From assembly GCA_022448525.1 (NCBI GenBank), contig JAKVCX010000006.1, forward strand, positions 124,001-188,000: 64,000 nucleotides of DNA, in the 5' to 3' direction. Below are positions 16,509-25,483 of this stretch, piece after piece. The notes below the pieces were generated by a model that was given only the letters and a program-made list of their open reading frames with translations, searched no databases and was not told the DNA's origin. Origin of the DNA: Tenacibaculum sp. (GTDB taxonomy: Bacteria; Bacteroidota; Bacteroidia; Flavobacteriales; Flavobacteriaceae). Within the stretch, counting starts at the first letter, position 1. Each line of letters begins with the position of its first letter. The position numbers and the translations under genes were made by a program.

Positions 16509-17660
16509 TTAGGAGTTGATTTGTTGTTCTTTAGTATGAAGTAATCTAGTCAATTTTATAGAAAGATCTAATAAAATAATTTTTGCATTACCATTTCTTT
16601 CGATATGATATTGAGCGTCGTTTAATTCCTTTTCAATGGAAAGAATATTTCCACTATGAATAAAAGGAGCGAATTTTTCTAGTTTGAAGTTACCAGTTTG
16701 TGGAGTTAAGTACACCAAGTCTGGAGTGCCATAATTTAATAAAAGTGCTTGTCTGAAGAAATGTAAACAATATTGTATAAATTGTTTTTGAGTTTCTCTT
16801 CCACTTTTTGCAATCGCTTCACTCCATTGAATTAAATCTTGGATTACAGCAGCGTTCCCTTTGGCTTTAAAAGCACTACGAATCCATGTAATAAACCATT
16901 CTTCAAAAATTAAATCATTAGAATCGTTATGTAATAAATGTAATGCTTTATTCAAGTTACCTTCGCTTTGCTGTGCAATTCTTTTTGCTTCATTTGAAGA
17001 AACTTCATGTTTGCTAACCAATTCATTTTCGATGTCATTTTCACTTAATGCCGGAAAGTGAAGTGCTTGGCAGCGAGATTTAATTGTATTTATAATTTGA
17101 CCTTCTTCCTCCGTAACTAGAAGGAATATTGTCTTTGCTGGAGGTTCTTCAATGAGTTTTAATAACTTATTAGAAGCAGCAATATTCATTTTTTCAGCCA
17201 TCCAGATAATCATGACTTTAAATCCACCTTCGTATGATTTTAATGAAAGCTTTTTTACAATATCTTCAGCTTCGTCAACTCCAATTTGTCCTTGCTTATT
17301 TTCTACACCAATACTTTTTAACCAATCGAATAAACTTCCATAAGGAGTGTTAAAAATAAAATCTCTCCACTCTTCTAAAAATAAATTACTTGTAGGATGT
17401 TTTTTTACCGAGTCTGTTGTGGTTACTGGAAAGGCAAAATGTAAATCAGGATGTTGTAATTTTTCACATTTTATAGCACAAGATTCAGGGTCGTTAGATG
17501 AACTACATAATAATAGTTTTGCATATGCAACTGCCATAGCTAAAGTTCCTGAACCTTCCTTTCCTACAAACAACTGTGCATGTGGAATTCTACCATTTTC
17601 AGTTGAGGTAGATAAATGCTTTTTAATATGATCTTGACCAATGATTTTCTCGAATGTCAT
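16509..17660 (-). CDS. holB: DNA polymerase III delta' subunit
   Basis: 383 residues. Clamp-loader subunit with a RuvB-like AAA+ fold: FEKIIGQDHIKKHL start, HAQLFVGKEGSGTLAMA (P-loop position degenerate, lacking the GKT/S lysine-Ser/Thr, as usual in delta'), a cysteine cluster CSSSNDPESCAIKC like the delta' zinc module, then LLKLIEEPPAKTIFLLVTEE and INTIKSRCQAL (sensor/SRC motif). The C-terminal helical domain is divergent. First gene of the minus operon. A perfect TATATTTG box ends four bases before the ATG, predicting a leaderless transcript. Confidence 0.88.
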   Translation of the reverse strand: MTFEKIIGQDHIKKHLSTSTENGRIPHAQLFVGKEGSGTLAMAVAYAKLLLCSSSNDPESCAIKCEKLQHPDLHFAFPVTTTDSVKKHPTSNLFLEEWRDFIFNTPYGSLFDWLKSIGVENKQGQIGVDEAEDIVKKLSLKSYEGGFKVMIIWMAEKMNIAASNKLLKLIEEPPAKTIFLLVTEEEGQIINTIKSRCQALHFPALSENDIENELVSKHEVSSNEAKRIAQQSEGNLNKALHLLHNDSNDLIFEEWFITWIRSAFKAKGNAAVIQDLIQWSEAIAKSGRETQKQFIQYCLHFFRQALLLNYGTPDLVYLTPQTGNFKLEKFAPFIHSGNILSIEKELNDAQYHIERNGNAKIILLDLSIKLTRLLHTKEQQINS

Positions 17661-17664
17661 AGGA

Positions 17665-17672
17665 CAAATATA
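17665..17672 (-). promoter_or_regulatory. -7 box of holB, four bases before ATG
   Basis: Minus strand TATATTTG, then TCCT, then ATG. The -33 region is only T-rich (GTTT). Confidence 0.6.
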
Positions 17673-17723
17673 CTATTTATGTTAAGAGCGAGAAACTACT
17701 TCTTTAGAACCATTCTAATTTAG

Positions 17724-17731
17724 TATCTTTG
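17724..17731 (+). promoter_or_regulatory. -7 box of the feo operon
   Basis: TATCTTTG; TTTAG at 17703-17707 is a possible -33 element at about the right distance. Predicted leader about 50 bases, containing the repeat described separately. Confidence 0.55.
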
Positions 17732-17741
17732 CATTTCGCTG

Positions 17742-17780
17742 TGGTTTTTGCACATTTCAAACCATAGTTCTAAAAACCAT
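17742..17780 (+). repeat. Inverted/direct repeats in the feo leader
   Basis: TGGTTTTT (17742-17749) can pair with AAACCA (17759-17764) or with AAAAACCA (17772-17779). AAACCAT occurs twice as a direct repeat (17759-17765 and 17774-17780). Could be an operator or alternative hairpins. Confidence 0.4.
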
Positions 17781-17784
17781 TTCT

Positions 17785-18030
17785 TTGAGTAGTATAGCAT
17801 CATTAAAAATAGGAGAATCTGGAATTATCTCTGAAGATAATCAAAACTCAATTCCTTTAAAATTATTAGAAATGGGTTGTTTGCCTGGAGCGGAAGTTAC
17901 TTTACTTCAAATAGCGCCATTAAACGATCCGATGTACGTTGTAGTAAATGGTAGCCATTTAGCTATTCGAAAAGAAATGGCCGCAAAAATTAAATTGATG
18001 AACCTAGAGACTCAAAATGGCGAAAGATAG
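17785..18030 (+). CDS. feoA: FeoA-domain protein of the ferrous iron transporter
   Basis: 81 residues, normal FeoA length; SH3-like beta-barrel. Typical sequence: LKIGESGIISE, then LPLKLLEMGCLPGAEVTLLQIAPLNDP-like core and VVVNGSHLAIRKEMAAKI. FeoA is thought to interact with FeoB on the cytoplasmic side. The only plausible start is TTG at 17785; there is no in-frame ATG upstream before a stop. It overlaps feoB by 14 bases, implying translational coupling. Confidence 0.9.
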   Translation: MSSIASLKIGESGIISEDNQNSIPLKLLEMGCLPGAEVTLLQIAPLNDPMYVVVNGSHLAIRKEMAAKIKLMNLETQNGER

Positions 18031-20113
18031 TATTCAGATATCCTTAATTGGTAATCCTAATACAGGGAAAACTTCTTTGTTCAATAGGTTAACAGGATTA
18101 AATCAAAAAGTAGGTAATTACCCAGGTATTACAGTTGATAAAAAGCAAGGTAATTGCAAATTAACTTCCGAAGTTAAAGCAGTTATTACAGATTTACCCG
18201 GTACATACAGTATTAATCCTACTTCATTAGACGAAAGTATCGTTCTTAAAGTCTTAAATGATACGGAAGGAAAGAATTTTCCAGATGTAATTTTGATGGT
18301 TGCCGATATTGAAAACCTAAAAAGAAATTTGTTGTTGTTTACACAGATTCAAGATTTAGGAATTCCAACCGTTTTAGTGATAAATATGGTTGACGAAATG
18401 GAGAAAAAAGGTATTTCCATAGATGTTGATCAATTAGAAAAAGAACTACAGACTAAAGTAGTATTAGTTTCAGCGAAGAAGAATATTGGTGTAACTGAAT
18501 TAAAAGAGGTTTTAGCTAATTACAAAAGTTTAAACTCAGTTTCGAATTTTGCTGCAATTACAGAAAAAATTGATAAAGAGTATTTTACTAAGTTGCAGAA
18601 TATAAATCCAAATTCCTCATTATATAAATTGTGGTTATCTGTAACTCAAAAGAACTTTTTGAATAACTCGCAGGAGGATTTTTCGAGTTTTTTGGATGAT
18701 GTAACTCAACTAAAAAAGTATCAGCAGAAAGAAACTATTTATAGGTATCAGAGAATCAATGAAATTCTTAAAAAATCATACGTTCTAGATCGAGCAAAAG
18801 CTAAAGATTTACGAAGCAGATTAGACAGAGTTTTTACACATAAGTTTTTTGGATACTTTATCTTCTTGGGAATTTTAGCACTAGTATTTCAATCTATTTT
18901 TGAATGGTCTTCTATTCCAATGGATTTTATTGATGGTTCCTTCGGAAGTCTTTCAGAAATACTTAAAGAGAAATTACCAGAAGGTATGTTTACAGATCTC
19001 TTAACTGATGGAGTAATTCCTGGTATTGGAGGAGTTGTAATTTTTATTCCGCAGATTGCAATTTTATTTTTCTTAATCGCAATTATGGAAGAATCAGGAT
19101 ATATGAGTCGTGTTGTATTTTTAATGGATAAAATTATGCGACGATTCGGAATGAGTGGTAAAAGTATTATTCCATTAATTTCAGGAACTGCGTGTGCTAT
19201 TCCAGCAGTTATGGCAACAAGAACTATTACCAGTTGGAAAGAAAGATTGATTACGATTTTAGTAACACCATTTACTACTTGTGCTGCAAGATTACCAGTA
19301 TATGCGATTTTAATTGCGATTATTATCCCTGATCAAAAAGTTTTGGGAATTTTTAATTTACAAGGATTAACATTATTGGGTTTATATGCATTAGGATTTA
19401 CAGCTGCATTAGCCGCTGCTTTTGTCTTACATAAAGTTTTGAAAATAAAAAGTAAATCTTTATTCGTAATAGAGATGCCAGATTATAAACTTCCATCGAT
19501 GAAGAATGTGTTGTTATCCGTTATCGAGAAAACAAAGAGTTTTGTTTTTGATGCGGGTAAAATTATTCTTTCGATTTCAATTATTTTATGGTTTTTGGCA
19601 ACTCACGGTCCATCTTCATACTACGAAGTCGAAGAAAAAGTAAAAACTGAATTAGCTTCTCAAAGTTTAACAGAGCAAGAGTTAGAACAACGAATTGCTT
19701 CAGTAAAAATGGAGAAATCTTTTATTGGAATTGCAGGTAAAACTATTGAGCCAGTTGTAAAACCAATGGGTTACGATTGGAAATTAGGAATTGGTTTAAT
19801 CGCATCATTTGCTGCCAGAGAAGTATTTGTAGGAACATTAGCGACCATTTATAGTATTGAAGGTGTAGAAGATGAGGGAACCATTAAGGAAAGAATGGAA
19901 GCCGAGGTAAATCCTGTAACTGGTGGAAAACGATTCGATTTCGCAACAGGAATGTCGTTATTAATTTTTTATGTTTTTGCAATGCAATGTATGGCAACAT
20001 TAGCCATTGTAAAACGAGAAACGAAAAGTTGGAAATGGCCAATTGTTCAATTAGTAGCAATGGGAGTAATCGCTTATTCATCGGCCACGTTAGTCTATCA
20101 ATTTTTATCATAA
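18017..20113 (+). CDS. feoB: Ferrous iron transport protein B (G-protein-coupled Fe(II) permease)
   Basis: 698 residues. N-terminal GTPase: G1 GNPNTGKTS (about 12-20), G3 DLPGTYSI (about 60-67), G4 NMVDE (about 122-126), G5-like VSAKKNIG. Then the helical spacer domain and a polytopic membrane domain with two Gate regions: EESGYMSRVVFLMDKIMRRFGMSGKS and GTACAIPAVMATRTI with its conserved cysteine; a second Gate follows LPVYAILIAII. Full length. Inner-membrane Fe(II) uptake. Co-transcribed with feoA and the small partner downstream. Confidence 0.97.
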   Translation: MAKDSIQISLIGNPNTGKTSLFNRLTGLNQKVGNYPGITVDKKQGNCKLTSEVKAVITDLPGTYSINPTSLDESIVLKVLNDTEGKNFPDVILMVADIENLKRNLLLFTQIQDLGIPTVLVINMVDEMEKKGISIDVDQLEKELQTKVVLVSAKKNIGVTELKEVLANYKSLNSVSNFAAITEKIDKEYFTKLQNINPNSSLYKLWLSVTQKNFLNNSQEDFSSFLDDVTQLKKYQQKETIYRYQRINEILKKSYVLDRAKAKDLRSRLDRVFTHKFFGYFIFLGILALVFQSIFEWSSIPMDFIDGSFGSLSEILKEKLPEGMFTDLLTDGVIPGIGGVVIFIPQIAILFFLIAIMEESGYMSRVVFLMDKIMRRFGMSGKSIIPLISGTACAIPAVMATRTITSWKERLITILVTPFTTCAARLPVYAILIAIIIPDQKVLGIFNLQGLTLLGLYALGFTAALAAAFVLHKVLKIKSKSLFVIEMPDYKLPSMKNVLLSVIEKTKSFVFDAGKIILSISIILWFLATHGPSSYYEVEEKVKTELASQSLTEQELEQRIASVKMEKSFIGIAGKTIEPVVKPMGYDWKLGIGLIASFAAREVFVGTLATIYSIEGVEDEGTIKERMEAEVNPVTGGKRFDFATGMSLLIFYVFAMQCMATLAIVKRETKSWKWPIVQLVAMGVIAYSSATLVYQFLS

Positions 20114-20114
20114 T

Positions 20115-20234
20115 ATGGTACAACAAATCATAACTTATACGATAGTAGCTTTAGCAGTTTTCTTTTTGGCAAAGAAGTTTTTTTTCAAGCCAAAAAGTGA
20201 AAAAGGTTGTGATACTAATTGTGGGTGTAGTTAG
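20115..20234 (+). CDS. FeoB-associated cysteine-rich membrane miniprotein
   Basis: A 39-residue protein starting one base after the feoB stop. One membrane helix (about residues 5-24, ITYTIVALAVFFLAKKFFF), a short basic KPK segment, then CDTNCGC (C32, C36, C38) at the C-terminus. This matches the small FeoB-associated Cys-rich membrane proteins (Pfam family of that name), which follow feoB in many bacteria. The role is unproven; the cysteines may handle Fe(II) or sense redox or iron. It is short enough that automated callers commonly drop it. Confidence 0.85.
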   Translation: MVQQIITYTIVALAVFFLAKKFFFKPKSEKGCDTNCGCS

Positions 20235-20265
20235 GTTAAAAGCTCAAGTTATCCTTTAAATAAAC

Positions 20266-20273
20266 TATTTTTG
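20266..20273 (+). promoter_or_regulatory. Candidate -7 box for the large outer-membrane protein gene
   Basis: TATTTTTG, 22 bases before the ATG at 20296. No clear -33 TTG. Confidence 0.45.
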
Positions 20274-20295
20274 ATTCCATTACGTTTATGAAAGT

Positions 20296-23200
20296 ATGAC
20301 CAAAAAAGTATTCTTTTTCTTTTTTTTTATTTCCCTATTGGGTTTCGGACAAAAGAAACTTAAAGAATTTAGGTCAAAGAAAATAAATGTTAAAAGCGAC
20401 ACCATTCAAATTGATTCGGTAAGTATCAATCCTACTTTTTTTAAGTTGCTTTCAAAAGACGGAAAAGAAATTTCTAAAGAACAATATCAAGTAGACTTTG
20501 TAAAATCTAAACTAATTATAAAGTCAGATAGTTTTCCTGAAGTTACAATGGAATATTTGCGATATCCTGCCTTTTTAACTAAGAAATATTCTCCACTAGA
20601 TAAAAGCTTAATTGTTCCTAATTCAACAAATACATCCGAACAATTATACAGCTTAACTACAAATAAAAAGAAAACTAGAAATGATTTCTTTGATGGTTTA
20701 AAAACTTCAGGATTCATATCAAGAGGAATCACTTCAGGAAACAATCAGAATGCAGTTACGAATGCCACTTTAGATTTAACTATTGAAGGAAAATTGTCGA
20801 AAGATGTTTCCATAAGAGCTAATATTTTCGATACGAATTTTCCATTACAACAAGGAGGTTATTCTCAAAATATTACAGATTTCAACCGAGTTTTTGTAGA
20901 ATTATATAACAAGAATTGGAAAGTAAAAGGAGGAGATGTTTCTCTTTCCAATAAGGATAGTTATTTTTTGAATTTCGATAAACAAGTTTCTGGTTTGCAA
21001 GTTGAAGCGGATATTAGTGAAAACTTTCGAGCTTCTGCATCTGGAGCTATAGCTCGGGGTCGTTTTACAGCTTTTAATTTTGTTGGAACAGAAGGAAATC
21101 AAGGTCCGTATAAAATTTTTGGTCCGAATAACGAATCAGCTATTGTAATTGTAGAAGGTAGTGATGCTGTTTTTGTAAATGGAACTCGTTTAGAACGCGG
21201 AGAAAACAAAGATTATATTATTGATTACAATTTAGCTGAGGTTCGTTTTAACACAAAATATCCAATCACAAATGATATGCGTGTTCGAATAGAATTTCAA
21301 TTTTCTGATCGAAATTATTCGCGTTTTATCACCTATGAAAAAGCACAGTACAAAGGAGAAAAGTTTTCTATTTCTGGATATTTCTACAATGAAAATGATG
21401 CTAAAAGTCAACCAATTCAGCAAAACTTAACTAACGAACAAAAACAAATTCTTGCAAATGCAGGAAACGATATTACACAAATGGTATCTCCAAGTGCTTT
21501 TATTGATGAATTTTCTCCGAATAGAATTCAGTACAGAAAAGTAGATGTCGGTGGAGTTGAAACTTTTGAGTTTTCAGCAGATGAAAATGAAGAGTTATAT
21601 ACGGTAACTTTTTCTAATGTTGGAGTTAACAACGGTAGTTATAATATAGATCGCACAATTGCTACAGGAACAATTTATCAATATGTAGGTCCGAATTTAG
21701 GAAGTTTTGAACCATCCGTTCGATTGGTTGCACCAACCAGTTTGCAAGTGGCTGTAGTAAATTCAAATTATAATCCATCAGAAAAAACCAACATTAGTGC
21801 GGAGTTAGCTTATAGTAATAACGACCAGAATTTGTTTTCTTCAATTGATGATGAGAAGAATCAACAAATTGCTTCTAAACTAAACTGGAAACAAACCATT
21901 TTAGATGGAAGTTGGAAATTAAAAAGTAATTTAGATTATGAGTTTGTTCAGCAGAATTTTAGAACAGTACAGCGTTTTAGAACCGTTGAATTTAATCGTG
22001 ATTGGAATTTGAGATCTGCAGTTGGAAATCAGAATCAATTAGCAACTACTTTTAGATTAGAGAAAGAGAAAAACAATTTTGTTTCTTATGGTTTTAATCA
22101 TTTGAATTTTTCTGAAAGTTTTAATGGTAATAAACATGAAATTCAATCTAGATTAAGTAACAAAAACTCTGTTTTTAATTTAAAGGGAAGTATGTTACAA
22201 AATACATCTACCATTGAGAAAGATGAGTTTTTTAGATTGTATAGTAATTACGAAAAGCGTTTTAAGAAAACGTGGATTGGTGGTTTGGTAAATTTTGAAA
22301 CGAATGAAATACGAGATAGAAGTACGAATACATTCAATACTTTAAGTCACCAATTTCAAGAGTATGAAGGATATTTTGGAATAGGAGATTCTACAAAAGT
22401 ATTTGCAAAAGTAGGATTGAATTATAGAACAAACGACAGTATCAAAAGCAATTCATTTACAAGAATAAATAATAGAAACACCGTATATCTAGATAGTAGA
22501 ATTATCCAGAACAAAACAACAAATTTGTCGGTTTATGCGAACTACAGATTTACTGATCAAAAGTTTACAGAAAACGAACAATCTTTAAATTCGAGAATAG
22601 TTTATAATCAACGATTTTTTAAAAACGGATTGACCATTGGAACGGTTTACGAAACATCATCAGGAAATATTGCTAGACAAGATTTTATTTATGTAAAAAC
22701 TGAGCCTGGACAAGGTTTTTACACTTGGATAGATTATAATAATGATGGAGTTCAACAATTTGAAGAATTCGAAATAGCACAGTTTCAAGATCAAGCAGAA
22801 TACCTTAGAATTCCTTTACCAAACTTAACTTTTTTACCCACCCAAAGAGCATCTTGGAAGCAATCTATTACGTTAAATCCAAACTTGTGGAAAACAAAAA
22901 AAGGAGTTCGAAAATGGTTATCTTATTTTTATAATCAAACTTACTTTTTAATTAATAATGAGCAAAGACGAGTTGGAGACAGTTTTAATTTGAATCCGTT
23001 TGATTTAAATGAAGATCAATTAGTTGGATTGCAATTCAATTTCAGAAATAGTTTCTACTTCAATAGAAATCTACAAAATTATAGTTGGATTTATACGTTT
23101 GGTAAGTCGAGAAATAAACAGCAATTCACAATTGGTAATCAAGAGAATAATACGTTTACGCATCAACTAGACTTTACACATAAATTAGGGAAATTTTGGT

Positions 23201-23673
23201 TGTTTGAAGCCAAATCATCCTTCTCTGAAAATAAATTATCAACCGAAAACTTCGCAAATAGAAATTACAACTTAAGAAATAAAGAGTTTAATCCGAAGCT
23301 GACTTATTTATATAGTAAAGACCATAGGCTATCTGCATTTTATCATTTTAAGAACAAAGAAAACACCGTTGCTGGATTAGAAAACTTACGTCAGCAAAAA
23401 TTAGGTTTAGAGTATTATTTTATCTCTAAGAAACAAAATCAAATTTCGGCGAATTTCAATATGTTTTTAAATAATTTCGAAGGAGATGCAAATTCTCCAG
23501 TTGGATATCAAATGCTAGAAGGATTGCAAGTTGGAAGGAATTTTACTTGGAATGCATTGGTGACGCAAAAGTTAAATTCGTTTTTAAATTTGAATTTGAA
23601 CTACTTTGGCAGGAAAAGTGAAGAGTCTAAAACAATACATACAGGAATGGTTCAATTGAAAGCCATTTTTTAG
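20296..23673 (+). CDS. Large outer-membrane beta-barrel protein of unknown function
   Basis: 1125 residues with a signal peptide containing a run of Phe (ending LLGFGQ). After about 120 residues of N-terminal domain, SGFISRGITSGNNQNAVTNA begins a long region of amphipathic beta-strands with frequent aromatic/Asn/Arg alternation, typical of a big barrel; the C-terminus MVQLKAIF ends in Phe as expected for outer-membrane insertion. Features include GPYKIFGPNNESAIVIVEGS, which recalls repeat segments of large gliding/secretion-associated proteins such as SprA, but length (about half of SprA) and order do not support that name. No TonB plug or SusC signature. Immediately downstream of the feo operon but with its own -7 box; a link to iron is not evident. 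The homopolymeric T/F stretch in the signal region (20314-20332) could be slippage-prone. Confidence 0.65.
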   Translation: MTKKVFFFFFFISLLGFGQKKLKEFRSKKINVKSDTIQIDSVSINPTFFKLLSKDGKEISKEQYQVDFVKSKLIIKSDSFPEVTMEYLRYPAFLTKKYSPLDKSLIVPNSTNTSEQLYSLTTNKKKTRNDFFDGLKTSGFISRGITSGNNQNAVTNATLDLTIEGKLSKDVSIRANIFDTNFPLQQGGYSQNITDFNRVFVELYNKNWKVKGGDVSLSNKDSYFLNFDKQVSGLQVEADISENFRASASGAIARGRFTAFNFVGTEGNQGPYKIFGPNNESAIVIVEGSDAVFVNGTRLERGENKDYIIDYNLAEVRFNTKYPITNDMRVRIEFQFSDRNYSRFITYEKAQYKGEKFSISGYFYNENDAKSQPIQQNLTNEQKQILANAGNDITQMVSPSAFIDEFSPNRIQYRKVDVGGVETFEFSADENEELYTVTFSNVGVNNGSYNIDRTIATGTIYQYVGPNLGSFEPSVRLVAPTSLQVAVVNSNYNPSEKTNISAELAYSNNDQNLFSSIDDEKNQQIASKLNWKQTILDGSWKLKSNLDYEFVQQNFRTVQRFRTVEFNRDWNLRSAVGNQNQLATTFRLEKEKNNFVSYGFNHLNFSESFNGNKHEIQSRLSNKNSVFNLKGSMLQNTSTIEKDEFFRLYSNYEKRFKKTWIGGLVNFETNEIRDRSTNTFNTLSHQFQEYEGYFGIGDSTKVFAKVGLNYRTNDSIKSNSFTRINNRNTVYLDSRIIQNKTTNLSVYANYRFTDQKFTENEQSLNSRIVYNQRFFKNGLTIGTVYETSSGNIARQDFIYVKTEPGQGFYTWIDYNNDGVQQFEEFEIAQFQDQAEYLRIPLPNLTFLPTQRASWKQSITLNPNLWKTKKGVRKWLSYFYNQTYFLINNEQRRVGDSFNLNPFDLNEDQLVGLQFNFRNSFYFNRNLQNYSWIYTFGKSRNKQQFTIGNQENNTFTHQLDFTHKLGKFWLFEAKSSFSENKLSTENFANRNYNLRNKEFNPKLTYLYSKDHRLSAFYHFKNKENTVAGLENLRQQKLGLEYYFISKKQNQISANFNMFLNNFEGDANSPVGYQMLEGLQVGRNFTWNALVTQKLNSFLNLNLNYFGRKSEESKTIHTGMVQLKAIF

Positions 23674-23683
23674 ATAAATGATG

Positions 23684-23691
23684 TATTTTTG
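23684..23691 (+). promoter_or_regulatory. Candidate -7 box for the small porin-like gene
   Basis: TATTTTTG 33-42 bases before the two possible start codons. The nearest TTG upstream is 25 bases away, longer than usual. Confidence 0.4.
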
Positions 23692-23732
23692 TTTAACAAA
23701 TTAAGAGTATAACAACCCAATATATGTCACAC

Positions 23733-24209
23733 ATGAAAAAGATTGTAGCAATTGTAGCCGTTTTAATGAGTTTCTTTACACAAGCACAACAAGAAGTAAG
23801 CGTAGATTTAGGAGATGCTTTAGTAATGAAAACACTAGAGGTAACGTATGAGTATTATTTAGCAGAGCAATCATCTGTTGGTGTTTCTGCGTTATTCAAT
23901 TTTGAAGGAAGAAGCTCTGATTTCAGATATAATGAGGATAGTATGATTACTCCATTTTTCAGACATTACTTTACAACTGCTCAAAATTGGAATTACTTCG
24001 GAGAGATTTTCTTGGGTGTTAATAACGGAGAAAAAGATAACGGAACCAAATATACTGATGGTGCATTAGGTGTATCTGTTGGAACTAAATATGTTTCTAA
24101 CGGTGGATTAATGGTTAGTGTTCTTGGAGGAATTGGTAGAAATATGTTTTCAGACAATTCTCCAGCAATTGTGCCAAGAGTTGGTTTAAATATTGGTTAC
24201 CGTTTCTAA
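23733..24209 (+). CDS. Small outer-membrane beta-barrel protein (DUF3575-like)
   Basis: 158 residues from the second ATG; the ATG at 23724 adds only MSH before a classical signal peptide (MKKIVAIVAVLMSFFTQAQ) and is less likely. The mature part is an eight-strand-like barrel: VTYEYYLAEQSSVGVSALFNF, MITPFFRHYF, NWNYFGEIFLGVNNGE, ALGVSVGTKYVSNGG, and the end PRVGLNIGYRF with terminal Phe. This resembles DUF3575/OmpX-size proteins of Bacteroidota. Function unknown. Its stop overlaps the convergent brnQ stop by 4 bases. Confidence 0.7.
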   Translation: MKKIVAIVAVLMSFFTQAQQEVSVDLGDALVMKTLEVTYEYYLAEQSSVGVSALFNFEGRSSDFRYNEDSMITPFFRHYFTTAQNWNYFGEIFLGVNNGEKDNGTKYTDGALGVSVGTKYVSNGGLMVSVLGGIGRNMFSDNSPAIVPRVGLNIGYRF

Positions 24210-25480
24210 GCTTCTTTTTTACTTAGTAAGCTTGTAATTCCAAAAGTTAGCAAAGCTGGTAAAACCCATCCTAATTGATCTTTAGAAAAAGGTATGATGT
24301 TATGAATTCCTGCTAACGATTCTTTATTCACGAAGGATTGTAAAAAATCGGGTACACTAAAAATAAACGTAACTATTACAACAGCTTTAAATATTGTTGG
24401 TGTTGCTAATTTTTCAGGAAGAAGATTTAATAGAATCAATACAATTGTAATAGGGTAAATAAACATAAGTGCAGGCAAAGCAATGTTTACAATGTAATGC
24501 ACATCAAACTGCCCGATAGCTACACCTAAAACACATCCGATAATTGCTGTGATTGTATACACTTTTTCAGAATTATTGAATAATCCTTTAAAGTAATCAG
24601 AAGTTCCAGTAATAATTCCTACGGCGGTTGTAAAACATGCTAAGGCAACTAACACACTTAAAAATGCAGTTCCAATATTTCCTAAAGTTTGTGAACTTAA
24701 AGAAGTTAAAACTTCTGATCTTGTAGCTTCTTCCTCAAAAGTACTGCTGAAAATCGCACCGTTGAAAATCAATCCAGCATAAATTACGAATAAACCAAGT
24801 CCAGCAATTAACCCAGATTTTGTTATTAATTCTTTCTTTTCTTGGAATGAAGTGTTTTTATTGAAATTCATAGAAATAACTAAAACACCACCAATAACAA
24901 CAGCACCAATTGCATCAAAAGTTTGATAACCTTCTAATAATCCCTTAACAAATGGGGATTCAAATATCGTCGGTGTTGAAATTTCATTTGTAGAAAAGAT
25001 TCCAATGAATATAATTGAGAGTAAAATAAGTATGATTAATGGAGTTAAAAATCGTCCCAGTAAACTTAAAACTTTACTTCTGTTCATCACAAAGACAAGA
25101 ACAAGTATAAAAAATAAAGAACTTGTTAATAATGAATGAGAATCAAAGTAAGGTTTAATTGCCATTTCATGCGTAACAGAAGCTGTTCTTGGTGCAGGTA
25201 AAGCTACTGAAATTGTGTATACAATTAAACAGTAAATCAAACTAAATGTTGGCGAAACTTTTTTACCAAAATCGTACATCGTTCCTTGTATACGAGCATG
25301 TGCAAATATTCCTAGAATTGGAATAAAAACTGCGGTAATTAAAAAACCAATCGCTACCCAATGCCAAGCGTCTGCTGCATTTTTACCTAAAAAGGGAGGG
25401 AAAATCAAGTTTCCTGCTCCAAAAAACATAGAGAATAAGGCAAAGCCAGTAATTAGAATTTCTTTTTTAGGATTTTTCAT
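24206..25480 (-). CDS. brnQ: Branched-chain amino acid:cation symporter
   Basis: 424 residues, about twelve membrane helices. Start: ILITGFALFSMFFGAGNLIFPPFLG, the signature of the LIVCS/BrnQ family, in which the unwound helix 1 contains GAGN. VSVALPAPRTASVTHEMA and GFLITAVFIPILGI are also typical. Imports Leu, Ile and Val with Na+ or H+. It is three bases downstream of an alpha/beta hydrolase gene on the minus strand, so they share a transcript. No terminator is visible; its stop overlaps the convergent porin-like gene. Confidence 0.92.
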   Translation of the reverse strand: MKNPKKEILITGFALFSMFFGAGNLIFPPFLGKNAADAWHWVAIGFLITAVFIPILGIFAHARIQGTMYDFGKKVSPTFSLIYCLIVYTISVALPAPRTASVTHEMAIKPYFDSHSLLTSSLFFILVLVFVMNRSKVLSLLGRFLTPLIILILLSIIFIGIFSTNEISTPTIFESPFVKGLLEGYQTFDAIGAVVIGGVLVISMNFNKNTSFQEKKELITKSGLIAGLGLFVIYAGLIFNGAIFSSTFEEEATRSEVLTSLSSQTLGNIGTAFLSVLVALACFTTAVGIITGTSDYFKGLFNNSEKVYTITAIIGCVLGVAIGQFDVHYIVNIALPALMFIYPITIVLILLNLLPEKLATPTIFKAVVIVTFIFSVPDFLQSFVNKESLAGIHNIIPFSKDQLGWVLPALLTFGITSLLSKKEA

Positions 25481-25483
25481 TTA

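Noticed and set aside
20296..23673. Calling the large outer-membrane protein SprA or a Por/Gld component.
   Set aside because: Length and motif order do not fit; only a short resemblance.
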